DNA of 15,722 nt, taken from contig JAKSMY010000047.1 of NCBI GenBank assembly GCA_024400275.1, positions 1-15,722 on the forward strand, read 5' to 3'. The position numbers were made by a program, and so were the translations under genes. Every line of letters begins with the position of its first letter. The stretch's first letter is position 1. This DNA comes from Paludibacteraceae bacterium. GTDB lineage: Bacteria; Bacteroidota; Bacteroidia; Bacteroidales; Paludibacteraceae. Below are positions 1 through 5,541 of the stretch, piece after piece. The notes below the pieces were generated by a model. It was not told the DNA's origin. It saw only the letters and a program-made list of their open reading frames with translations, and made no database searches.

Positions 1-875
1 TGCTTGGCTGATTTATAATCGTTATTCAATATACAAGTTGAAATTAATGTTCCTGCAATGTACCTATCAAAAGTCTCTTTGTCATCCACAGGAAGGACAT
101 CCGGAAAAAGGGAAGCAAGGTAATTATTCATTGAAAAGGAACGTTGCTGACGCCGAATCAGTTTTTGAAGATCAACGGCTTTGCTGTCTGATCCCAATAC
201 AGCACGAACAACGCATGTTGAAATTGGCAAATAATGGAATTCCCCATAGCCGGCAAGAATAACCAATGCAGGCCAGTCTTGAAAGGGAAAATCATGGTCG
301 ATGAAGCCTTGCAAAGGGATTCTATCAAAAGCATGCCGTGTAAACATAAAACAACACCACGCATTTTGGGCTTTACCAGATGTCCATAAATCATATTGGA
401 CATGCCCTGTTAATGGAGGGTTGTCCTTTCTTACACATGATTTATAGTTGCTACCATCTGCATTCATAGTGTCATAATCGCTGGATACTGCCACGCATTC
501 AGGATGCTGTCGCAAATAATCCACTTGCAGTTGTAATTTGTGGGGATTAGACCAATAATCATCTCCGTCACAAAAAGAGACAAATTCGCCTCCTTCCAAC
601 GCGCGGCAACAACTTACCCAATTGGCAGCAATACCGCCATTTTTCTCATTAAGTACCAACTTTATTTTGTCCGGATATTTAGTTTGATATTCACGGAGTA
701 TATCTTGAGTGCCATCTGTAGAGCAATCATCTGCGATTACAATATTAAATGGGAAGTTGCACTCTTGCATAAGCATACCCTCTATACATTGAGCAATATA
801 GTCTTTTTGGTTATAGACTATAATTCCACAAGCCACAACAGGATTGGAGATGTAATTATCTGAACGGAGAATCAT
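1..875 (-). CDS. Family 2 glycosyltransferase, partial (runs off left edge)
   Basis: The reading frame is open from an ATG at 873-875 to base 1, giving 291 residues without a stop, so the C-terminus lies outside the window. It shows a GT-A glycosyltransferase layout: a first strand and turn (GIIVYNQKDY, about residues 17-26), the nucleotide-binding segment ADDCSTDGT (48-56), the metal-binding DGDD (103-106), and QDW near residue 180 in the place of the acceptor-site ED motif. These proteins move a sugar from a nucleotide-sugar donor to a growing glycan at the cytoplasmic face of the membrane. No membrane segment is visible in the part seen. It starts 12 bases after the stop of the upstream pyruvyl transferase gene, so the two are probably co-transcribed in a capsule, O-antigen or exopolysaccharide cluster continuing to the left. 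The donor and acceptor sugars cannot be inferred. Confidence 0.88.
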   Translation of the reverse strand, partial: MILRSDNYISNPVVACGIIVYNQKDYIAQCIEGMLMQECNFPFNIVIADDCSTDGTQDILREYQTKYPDKIKLVLNEKNGGIAANWVSCCRALEGGEFVSFCDGDDYWSNPHKLQLQVDYLRQHPECVAVSSDYDTMNADGSNYKSCVRKDNPPLTGHVQYDLWTSGKAQNAWCCFMFTRHAFDRIPLQGFIDHDFPFQDWPALVILAGYGEFHYLPISTCVVRAVLGSDSKAVDLQKLIRRQQRSFSMNNYLASLFPDVLPVDDKETFDRYIAGTLISTCILNNDYKSAK

Positions 876-887
876 AGTAGTTAGATT

Positions 888-1799
888 TTAATGAATGATT
901 TCAAATGGACAAGAAGCAATTAACTTTTCTATGTCTATCGAAGGTGGTTGCCATGTTTTCATATATTGAGTAATATTGTCGGACATTAAATTTTCCAATG
1001 ATAACGGTTCTTTAATATCCTTTCCTACAGATAAAAAATAATCCTTAAATTTAAAGTTATCATCAGGATGCTCTTGATGTGTTAATGTTATCCAAATATT
1101 TGGAATTTTATATGCATCTGCAATGATAATACCATGTAAAGATGATGAAAGGATTATTTCACACGAACAGATTGAGTCTATAAAATCATGCCAATGTGAA
1201 TATTTACAAGGATTTATCCACAAAACAGAGTCTAATTTTGATGATTGGAGCCACTCTTCACCTACTCGTAATGAACTCGCATGAAAAATGATACCAAACT
1301 TATAATGTTTGATTGTCTGCGGGTGATAATATTTAGGCAACAACATTGCGGGGTCTCCATATATTTCAGGACATTCTATGCCATGTTCTAATAACACTTT
1401 ACGAGTCAATGGTCCTCGAACCGCGCATACTTTTTTAGGGCATTCTACATTATCCCATGACGAATCTTTTGAATTTAGACAGCCACTTCCCCATACAATG
1501 GTATCCTTTGTCATTGCCCACGGCAAAATACTGCCAATCATAGCAATTGATGGTTTGGCACAAAACAAATGAGGAATAATAACCTTATTAGATAGTAAGT
1601 TGGCAAATGGAAGATTGATAAAATCACCCCAATTATAATGTGGAACATGAAAGGTCCATAAGAAAATCCTACTGTTAATCCAATATTTTATACAAATAGC
1701 ATCTTTATGACATATAGAGGATAAACCATAACGAATTTTCAATATCAACGGATATCTCCAAACTTTATAGTTAGATGGCACTTTGTGAAGTAACTTCAT
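888..1799 (-). CDS. Polysaccharide pyruvyl transferase family protein
   Basis: This 303-residue protein has the marks of the polysaccharide pyruvyl transferase family (PF04230; GumL, CsaB, WcaK relatives): NWGD (residues 56-59), IVWGSG (101-106), AVRGPLTR (126-133), YGDPAMLLP (147-155) and the C-terminal SSSLHGIIIADAY (218-230), whose SLHG lies in the donor-site region. Known members transfer pyruvate from phosphoenolpyruvate to a hydroxyl pair on a sugar, adding charge to surface glycans. Some relatives act instead as glycosyltransferase-like enzymes, so the reaction is inferred. There is no signal peptide, which fits a cytoplasmic enzyme. It is the first visible gene of a leftward cluster, 12 bases ahead of a family 2 glycosyltransferase. 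No clear promoter is seen upstream (1800-1885). The coding sequence is strikingly AT-rich (one 60-base stretch near 961-1020 is about 27% G+C), unlike the genes to the right, as is common in exchangeable surface-glycan loci. Confidence 0.86.
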   Translation of the reverse strand: MKLLHKVPSNYKVWRYPLILKIRYGLSSICHKDAICIKYWINSRIFLWTFHVPHYNWGDFINLPFANLLSNKVIIPHLFCAKPSIAMIGSILPWAMTKDTIVWGSGCLNSKDSSWDNVECPKKVCAVRGPLTRKVLLEHGIECPEIYGDPAMLLPKYYHPQTIKHYKFGIIFHASSLRVGEEWLQSSKLDSVLWINPCKYSHWHDFIDSICSCEIILSSSLHGIIIADAYKIPNIWITLTHQEHPDDNFKFKDYFLSVGKDIKEPLSLENLMSDNITQYMKTWQPPSIDIEKLIASCPFEIIH

Positions 1800-1885
1800 G
1801 ATTTTGTAGTAATTTGCATTCTTATGTTGGTTATACTCTTATTTCATCATTTACTCACCCTCCGTTCATGTTACGATATTGGCAG

Positions 1886-1902
1886 GTATTGTAGAGAAAA
1901 AG
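1886..1902 (+). repeat. Left arm of 17-bp perfect inverted repeat
   Basis: GTATTGTAGAGAAAAAG occurs here. Its exact reverse complement is at 2304-2320, just past the end of the broken ATPase gene. Identity stops abruptly on both sides of the 17 bases. A perfect 17-base match is not expected by chance in a window this size. The pair brackets the pseudogene and its promoter, suggesting cassette boundaries or the scar of a rearrangement. Confidence 0.8.
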
Positions 1903-1903
1903 C

Positions 1904-1936
1904 TTGAATTATCACATATTTTTTGTAGTACTTTTG
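1904..1936 (+). promoter_or_regulatory. Possible promoter of the ATPase pseudogene
   Basis: TACTTTTG at 1929-1936 matches the Bacteroidota -7 box TAnnTTTG. A TTG at 1904-1906 could be the -33 element, but the 22-base spacer is slightly longer than the usual 19-21. It lies about 75 bases upstream of the ATG at 2010 and immediately follows the left inverted-repeat arm. Confidence 0.45.
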
Positions 1937-2009
1937 CAGCAGATTTTCCAAGAATATTCAAATCGGTACTTTAGATTTTCATAGAAAAACATTAAATATA
2001 ACCTCTCTT

Positions 2010-2301
2010 ATGATTGAACGATATTACGACATCAACACCGAATTAGAAGGCAGCATATTCTTGTTTGGCGCTCGCCAAACAGGAAAGAGTACACGGTGAT
2101 GCTCAAATAGCCATTGAAATTAAATCTACTGAAGATGTGCAACGAAAACATCTCGGCGGATTAAAAGATTTTGCTGAAGAGCATCCTGCATGTCGTAAGA
2201 TTTTAGTATCACGAGATATAATTAGCAGGAAAGAAGGTGATATCGAAATACTCTATGTACACGATTTTCTACAACTACTTTGGAACAATAAACTCTTTTA
2301 A
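2010..2301 (+). pseudogene. AAA_14/DUF4143 ATPase with large internal deletion
   Basis: Two pieces of one known protein type lie side by side. From the ATG at 2010 the frame reads MIERYYDINTELEGSIFLFG and then the Walker A loop GARQTGKST, before a TGA at 2097-2099. From about 2091, in the +1 frame, sequence typical of the C-terminus of the same family follows (DAQIAIEIKSTEDV, then GLKDFAEEH and DFLQLLWNN) and ends with TAA at 2299-2301. Intact members have roughly 380-420 residues: an N-terminal AAA ATPase domain and a C-terminal nuclease-like DUF4143 domain. About 300 residues between Walker A and the C-terminal strand are therefore missing, and the join is out of frame. The product cannot be functional. 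A TTG at 2065 could in principle start the second piece, but that would carry no complete domain. The ATPase family is widespread and often multi-copy in Bacteroidales; its cellular role is not settled. Confidence 0.82.
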
Positions 2302-2303
2302 TT

Positions 2304-2320
2304 CTTTTTCTCTACAATAC
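2304..2320 (-). repeat. Right arm of 17-bp perfect inverted repeat
   Basis: The + strand reads CTTTTTCTCTACAATAC, the exact reverse complement of 1886-1902. It begins 3 bases after the stop codon of the pseudogene and lies at the far (downstream) end of the leftward structured region that starts near 2826. Confidence 0.8.
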
Positions 2321-2346
2321 GTCAAAGATCACATTCTTTTTTGTGA

Positions 2347-2425
2347 AGTGATATTCCTCCTTGCGGGCGGTGTTCTGAGGTCGTAGGAAACCGTGTAGTC
2401 CACGCGACAAGGAAGAAATACCACT
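2347..2425 (-). ncRNA. Long imperfect hairpin, possible structured RNA
   Basis: The arms 2347-2365 and 2405-2425 pair over about 19 bases with only a few G-U pairs and single-base bulges. Inside sits a smaller hairpin, CGTG-TAGTC-CACG on the + strand. The strand is not certain; I assign the minus strand because the neighbouring promoter and T-runs all read leftward. It does not match the SRP RNA apical motif and is too short for 6S RNA, so no family name is given. Gene-free bases 2302-2346 hold the repeat arm and nothing else that I can identify. Confidence 0.35.
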
Positions 2426-2445
2426 AATCAGCTATCTCAATATGC

Positions 2446-2483
2446 AAAAAAGGCACATAAACGATGATGGTCGTCTATGTGCC
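2446..2483 (-). terminator. Strong intrinsic terminator, leftward
   Basis: GGCACATA (2452-2459) pairs with TATGTGCC (2476-2483). After one mismatch, four more inner pairs close a 6-base loop. On the minus strand the stem is followed directly by six T (2451-2446). It would stop transcripts that read through the first leftward stop at 2520-2515. On the + strand the T-run is displaced, so a rightward role is less likely. Confidence 0.75.
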
Positions 2484-2514
2484 ATTGGGCGTTTTAATTT
2501 CAGTATATATCAAT

Positions 2515-2549
2515 AAAAAACGCGGACTTTGCACTCTTGCTTGTTCCGC
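2515..2549 (-). terminator. Terminator-like end of the leftward RNA
   Basis: On the minus strand GCGGA (2526-2522 is its partner TCCGC in RNA sense) forms a 5-bp stem from 2549-2545 to 2526-2522 with an 18-base loop, followed within two bases by six T at 2520-2515. The stem is short, and part of it competes with the upstream GAACAAGC pairing, so termination could depend on which fold forms. Confidence 0.45.
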
Positions 2550-2826
2550 CAGTTGAGGCCTTCGCATTGCCTAGTTTTGTAGAACAAGCAACGCGAAGCC
2601 CACGCAAATATGTACACACGCGTACCTAATATGATTAAGGTACACTATGAAATACACATTCCGAGGACATCTACCGTTGCAATGTCTTGACAAAACTGTT
2701 TGAAATTTGCGAAGTTTCAACTAGCCAAAACAAAGCATCATATAGACGCCTTTTTCAATATGTCTGCAAACCCACCCACGAATGCTAACGAATAGCGCAG
2801 ACATCCCTGCGTGAACTTTGCGACTG
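2515..2826 (-). ncRNA. Candidate structured non-coding RNA, about 310 nt
   Basis: A strong promoter at 2827-2858 points into this gene-free stretch, and the minus strand ends in CGCG plus six T at 2520-2515. Reading leftward there are several hairpins: an 8-bp stem between 2797-2804 and 2760-2767 holding a small GCTA/TAGC hairpin; a 6-bp TTGAAA/TTTCAA stem near 2700-2722; a GTACCT(T)AAT/ATTAGGTAC hairpin at 2622-2643; and two overlapping stems at 2539-2600. No reading frame of useful length on this strand starts with a recognisable translation start; the ATG near 2740 stops after six codons. This favours RNA function. I have the impression that similar sequence recurs in Bacteroidales genomes, but cannot verify that here. 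It could be a trans-acting small RNA or the leader of a lost gene. Confidence 0.5.
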
Positions 2827-2858
2827 CAAAGGTACAAAGAAAATTTGGAATATCCAAA
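2827..2858 (-). promoter_or_regulatory. Promoter of leftward RNA, with palindrome
   Basis: TTTG at 2858-2855, a 20-base spacer and TACCTTTG at 2834-2827 match the Bacteroidota sigma-ABfr consensus at ideal spacing. The upstream half overlaps a perfect palindrome, ATTTGGA-ATA-TCCAAAT (2843-2859), that could bind a regulator. The initiation site should fall near 2820. The 39 bases 2859-2821 are nearly the same as those in front of the DUF4160 gene. Confidence 0.75.
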
Positions 2859-2865
2859 TAAAAAT

Positions 2866-2904
2866 AAAAAAAAATGAGATTAGATAAATTTGGGCAAGGT
2901 CTCA
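2866..2904 (-). terminator. Weak terminator after the GGGPS gene
   Basis: On the minus strand TGAGA (2904-2900) can pair with TCTCA (2879-2875) around the stop codon, followed at once by nine T (2874-2866). A stem of five pairs with a 20-base loop is weak, but the T-run and position suit the end of the gldD operon. Confidence 0.35.
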
Positions 2905-3575
2905 GGGTGGTGTTCAAAATGATTGCCGATAACCACGATGTCGGCACCGGCAGTAAAAGCGGCTCGCATCGCCTGTGGAGACGTGATACCACCACCCACT
3001 ATCAGAGGGACATTCAGCACTTGCCGGACAGCACGAATTATATCGATGGAAACAGGCGTTTTTGCACCTGAACCGGCTTCTAAATAAATAAGTTTCTTGC
3101 CCATCATCTCGCCTGCTAATGCTATATCTGCAATCAAAGAAATATTCGTTTGAGGAATAGGCGCAGAATGCGATGCACGGACCACACTGGTTTCTTTTCC
3201 TCCGTCAACAAGAATATATCCCATCGAAATCGTTTCAATCTTGGATTCATAAATACGTCTGGCAGCAGAAATTTGTTGTCCGACAAGTAAGTCTGCATTT
3301 CTGGACGATAGTACAGATAAATATAGAAGGGCATCTGCCTGTGGCGTAAACTGCTGCGGATTACCCGGAAAGAGAACAACCGGACGATGTGTAAGTGTAC
3401 GTATTTTCCCGATGAAATCAGGAGAAATAGCACCCGTACTACCACCAACAAAAATCAAATCTACTGCATCTAATTCTCCCTTTTGAAAAGGAATATCATG
3501 TTCCGGATCTAACAAAACCGCCAACATGTGTTGACCAGATTGTTTTTTCTCGACTATATACTCATAGATATTCAT
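2880..3575 (-). CDS. Geranylgeranylglyceryl-phosphate synthase family protein (GGGPS/PcrB)
   Basis: This 231-residue TIM-barrel protein shows the family pattern: LLDPEH near residue 22, VGGST near 46, YLEAGSGA near 165, PLIVGGGI near 195 and GADIVVIGN near 215, the last ones forming the phosphate-binding end of the barrel. Family members join a prenyl diphosphate to glycerol-1-phosphate, the first step of archaeal ether lipids; in Firmicutes PcrB uses a heptaprenyl chain. Bacteroidota carry their own branch, whose physiological product is unclear to me. The start at 3575 (MNIYEYIVEKK) is preferred over an ATG 20 codons upstream (3635), because the longer form would overlap the preceding gene and adds sequence unlike the family. 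It lies 19 bases after gldD, so the two are probably co-transcribed. An archaeal-type lipid enzyme paired with a lipoprotein gene suggests envelope work, but that is inference. Confidence 0.88.
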   Translation of the reverse strand: MNIYEYIVEKKQSGQHMLAVLLDPEHDIPFQKGELDAVDLIFVGGSTGAISPDFIGKIRTLTHRPVVLFPGNPQQFTPQADALLYLSVLSSRNADLLVGQQISAARRIYESKIETISMGYILVDGGKETSVVRASHSAPIPQTNISLIADIALAGEMMGKKLIYLEAGSGAKTPVSIDIIRAVRQVLNVPLIVGGGITSPQAMRAAFTAGADIVVIGNHFEHHPETLPKFI

Positions 3576-3594
3576 AATATAGACTATTGCAGGT

Positions 3595-4209
3595 TTACCG
3601 CCAGCGAAAAGATTCAACAAGGTGGCGTGTATCAACCTTTAGGAAATCAATAACCGGAGTAAGAGAATCCTGGTTGGGAATAGTATTGATATATACTGCT
3701 GCACGGAAGAAATGTTTTGTTGAGTCCATCAAATAAAACTGAATAGGCGTAGCCGTATTTCCTTCCAATTCATAGTACATGCCATATACGTGGTTAATCG
3801 AGTCCACATACTCCTGTTCCGGGATAGCAGTTGCTTTAACAGAATGTGAATAAACAAATTCCTGCGCGTCGTTCAGCAATTGAGGAAGATTGTTTTGAAT
3901 AGGTAAATAGGAGCAGTGAACGGTGGCGTCAATAGAGGGATAATGCACGTTAATCCACAAAGGGTGAATTGAATCCGCAGATAGTGCCACTGCTGCCCTA
4001 TTCATCGAAAAAGTATAAGGCAACATAGCCGATGAAGAAAGAGTTTTTTGGCTCAACATATCGTACGTGTGTTCCGGCGTTACAATACGGAAATAACCAT
4101 ATTCTTTAGGTGTGGACGATTTGGAACAGCCACAAGTGCCCACAAAAACAAGCAGCAGAAACACCACTTTTAAAATGCTGATATATCGACGAGATAAAAT
4201 CATAGACAT
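3595..4209 (-). CDS. gldD: Gliding motility-type lipoprotein GldD
   Basis: The protein has 204 residues and a lipoprotein signal: basic n-region (SRRY), hydrophobic stretch at about 11-25 and a lipobox ending at Cys28 (TCGC), so it should be lipid-anchored in the envelope. The rest follows GldD: YGYFRIVTPEHTYD after the anchor, PYTFSMNRAAV, the segment WINVHYPSIDATVHCSY, and a C-terminal half with FYLMDSTKHFFRAAVYIN, PNQDSLTPVIDFLK and ESFRW. In Flavobacterium GldD is needed for gliding and helps type IX secretion components. In Bacteroidales the gene persists in species not known to glide, so gliding is not implied. Two in-frame ATGs exist (4209 and 4203). The -7 box at 4222-4229 leaves only a very short leader, which leaves 4203 possible. 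The usual companion gldE is not adjacent here. Confidence 0.88.
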   Translation of the reverse strand: MSMILSRRYISILKVVFLLLVFVGTCGCSKSSTPKEYGYFRIVTPEHTYDMLSQKTLSSSAMLPYTFSMNRAAVALSADSIHPLWINVHYPSIDATVHCSYLPIQNNLPQLLNDAQEFVYSHSVKATAIPEQEYVDSINHVYGMYYELEGNTATPIQFYLMDSTKHFFRAAVYINTIPNQDSLTPVIDFLKVDTRHLVESFRWR

Positions 4210-4221
4210 AATTTAGGTCTG

Positions 4222-4229
4222 CAAAGGTA
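4222..4229 (-). promoter_or_regulatory. -7 box of gldD promoter
   Basis: TACCTTTG on the minus strand (4229-4222) fits the Bacteroidota -7 consensus. Upstream the sequence is nearly pure A/T, with no clear TTG at the right distance, so the -33 element is weak or absent. Initiation should fall within about 10 bases of the ATG. It is divergent from the manC promoter about 60 bases away. Confidence 0.55.
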
Positions 4230-4290
4230 TAAAAAAATATATATTGAAAAAAGTTTTTTTAGGCAAAACAACAAAAAAGTGCCCGCGCGC

Positions 4291-4321
4291 TTGTGTATGT
4301 GAAAAAAAAGTTGTATATTTG
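4291..4321 (+). promoter_or_regulatory. Promoter of manC and the long rightward operon
   Basis: TTG at 4291-4293, a 20-base spacer and TATATTTG at 4314-4321 match the Bacteroidota consensus. Transcription should begin near 4328, leaving about 35 bases of leader before the ATG at 4363. This is the only convincing promoter I see ahead of the next seven genes. Confidence 0.78.
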
Positions 4322-4362
4322 CACGCTAATTTATTCAAGTGACCCTGAAAAACACAATTTAT

Positions 4363-5502
4363 ATGAAGAACAACAATTATTGCGTCATTATGGCGGGTGG
4401 AATTGGCAGCAGATTTTGGCCATTTTCCAGAAACAAGAGACCCAAACAATTCTTGGATTTCTTCGGTACAGGTAAATCATTATTGCAAATGACAGTGGAC
4501 AGGTTTCGTCCCCTGATACCTATTGAGAATGTATTGATTGTCACCAACGTTGCTTATCGGGATCTAATTTTGGAGCAAATACCAGATCTGAAAGAAGGGC
4601 AAATCTTGTGTGAGCCTGCCCGCCGCAATACAGCCCCTTGTATAGCTTATGCCGTAGCTCATATCAAGGGCTTAGTATTCCAAAAAGTCTATGGTCGTCA
4701 TTTGCAGGAAAACGAAGAGGTAGATTGGGACAATGACCAATTAAATGCCAATATTGTGGTGGCTCCTTCGGACCACTTAATCTTGCAAGAAAAAGAGTTC
4801 CAATCCGTTGTGCAACGTGGATTGAATTTTGTAGAGAAAAACGACTCGTTGCTAACCCTTGGCATGAAACCCACCCGTCCTGAAACAGGCTATGGATATA
4901 TCCAAATGATGTCCGGTCAAGATAACTTACGCCAAGTCAAGACATTTACCGAAAAGCCCAATATAGATTTGGCAAAAGTATTTGTGCAAAGCGGCGAGTT
5001 CTTGTGGAATTCAGGTATTTTCCTGTGGAACTTACGTACTATTCGTCACGAGTTTAAGAAGAACTTACCCGAAATAGCCAATAAATTCTTGCAGGGAGAG
5101 TGGTTTATGGGTACGGACAAAGAGGAAGAATTCATACAAGACATATTCCCAACCTGTCCAAATATCAGCATCGACTATGGTATTATGGAAAAGGCCGCCT
5201 CGGTACACGTTTTGATGGCCGATTTCGGTTGGTCGGATTTGGGAACATGGGGTTCGCTGTACGAACTAAGCGATAAAGACGAATGCCAAAACGCCACATT
5301 GAAATGCAACGCAACGTATTACGAAAGTACCGGCAATGTGGTTGCTATGCCGGAGGGGCATTTAGCCGTTATTCGTGGGCTGAAAGACTTTATTGTTGCC
5401 GAAGCAGATGACGTATTACTCATTTGCCCCAAAAGTGAAGAGCAACAAATTCGTCAATTTGTGTCTGATGCAGAAACAAAGTATAAGGGACGTTTCAACT
5501 AA
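4363..5502 (+). CDS. manC: Mannose-1-phosphate guanylyltransferase
   Basis: The 379-residue protein makes GDP-mannose from mannose-1-phosphate and GTP in the cytoplasm, supplying mannose (and, after conversion, fucose) for surface glycans. The nucleotidyltransferase signature MAGGIGSRFWPFSR is at residues 10-23 followed by RPKQF. Then come EPARRNTAPC (84-93), the metal-site APSDHLI (134-140), RPETGYGYI (172-180), FTEKPN (195-200) and FLWNSGIFLW (213-222). There is no C-terminal phosphomannose isomerase domain, so it is the single-function form. An apparent insertion of about 25 residues with many charges sits at about 104-130, just before the APSDHLI strand. The ATG at 4363 (MKNNNYCVIM) is chosen over an in-frame GTG at 4339, since the family begins this close to the signature. 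The next gene starts only 3 or 39 bases downstream. Confidence 0.93.
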   Translation: MKNNNYCVIMAGGIGSRFWPFSRNKRPKQFLDFFGTGKSLLQMTVDRFRPLIPIENVLIVTNVAYRDLILEQIPDLKEGQILCEPARRNTAPCIAYAVAHIKGLVFQKVYGRHLQENEEVDWDNDQLNANIVVAPSDHLILQEKEFQSVVQRGLNFVEKNDSLLTLGMKPTRPETGYGYIQMMSGQDNLRQVKTFTEKPNIDLAKVFVQSGEFLWNSGIFLWNLRTIRHEFKKNLPEIANKFLQGEWFMGTDKEEEFIQDIFPTCPNISIDYGIMEKAASVHVLMADFGWSDLGTWGSLYELSDKDECQNATLKCNATYYESTGNVVAMPEGHLAVIRGLKDFIVAEADDVLLICPKSEEQQIRQFVSDAETKYKGRFN

Positions 5503-5541
5503 TCTATGAGCGTCATTAACGCCATTAATGATAGACTTATT

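Noticed and set aside
540..863. A 107-codon plus-strand frame
   Set aside because: It lies entirely antisense to the well-supported family 2 glycosyltransferase and its sequence is not protein-like.
2347..2425. SRP (4.5S) RNA or 6S RNA
   Set aside because: The conserved SRP apical loop sequence is absent, and the hairpin is much shorter than 6S RNA without its large central bubble.
2738..2995. An 85-codon minus-strand frame across the GGGPS 3' end and the RNA promoter
   Set aside because: It overlaps a clear gene in another frame and spans a terminator-like T-run and a promoter; the protein has no family resemblance.
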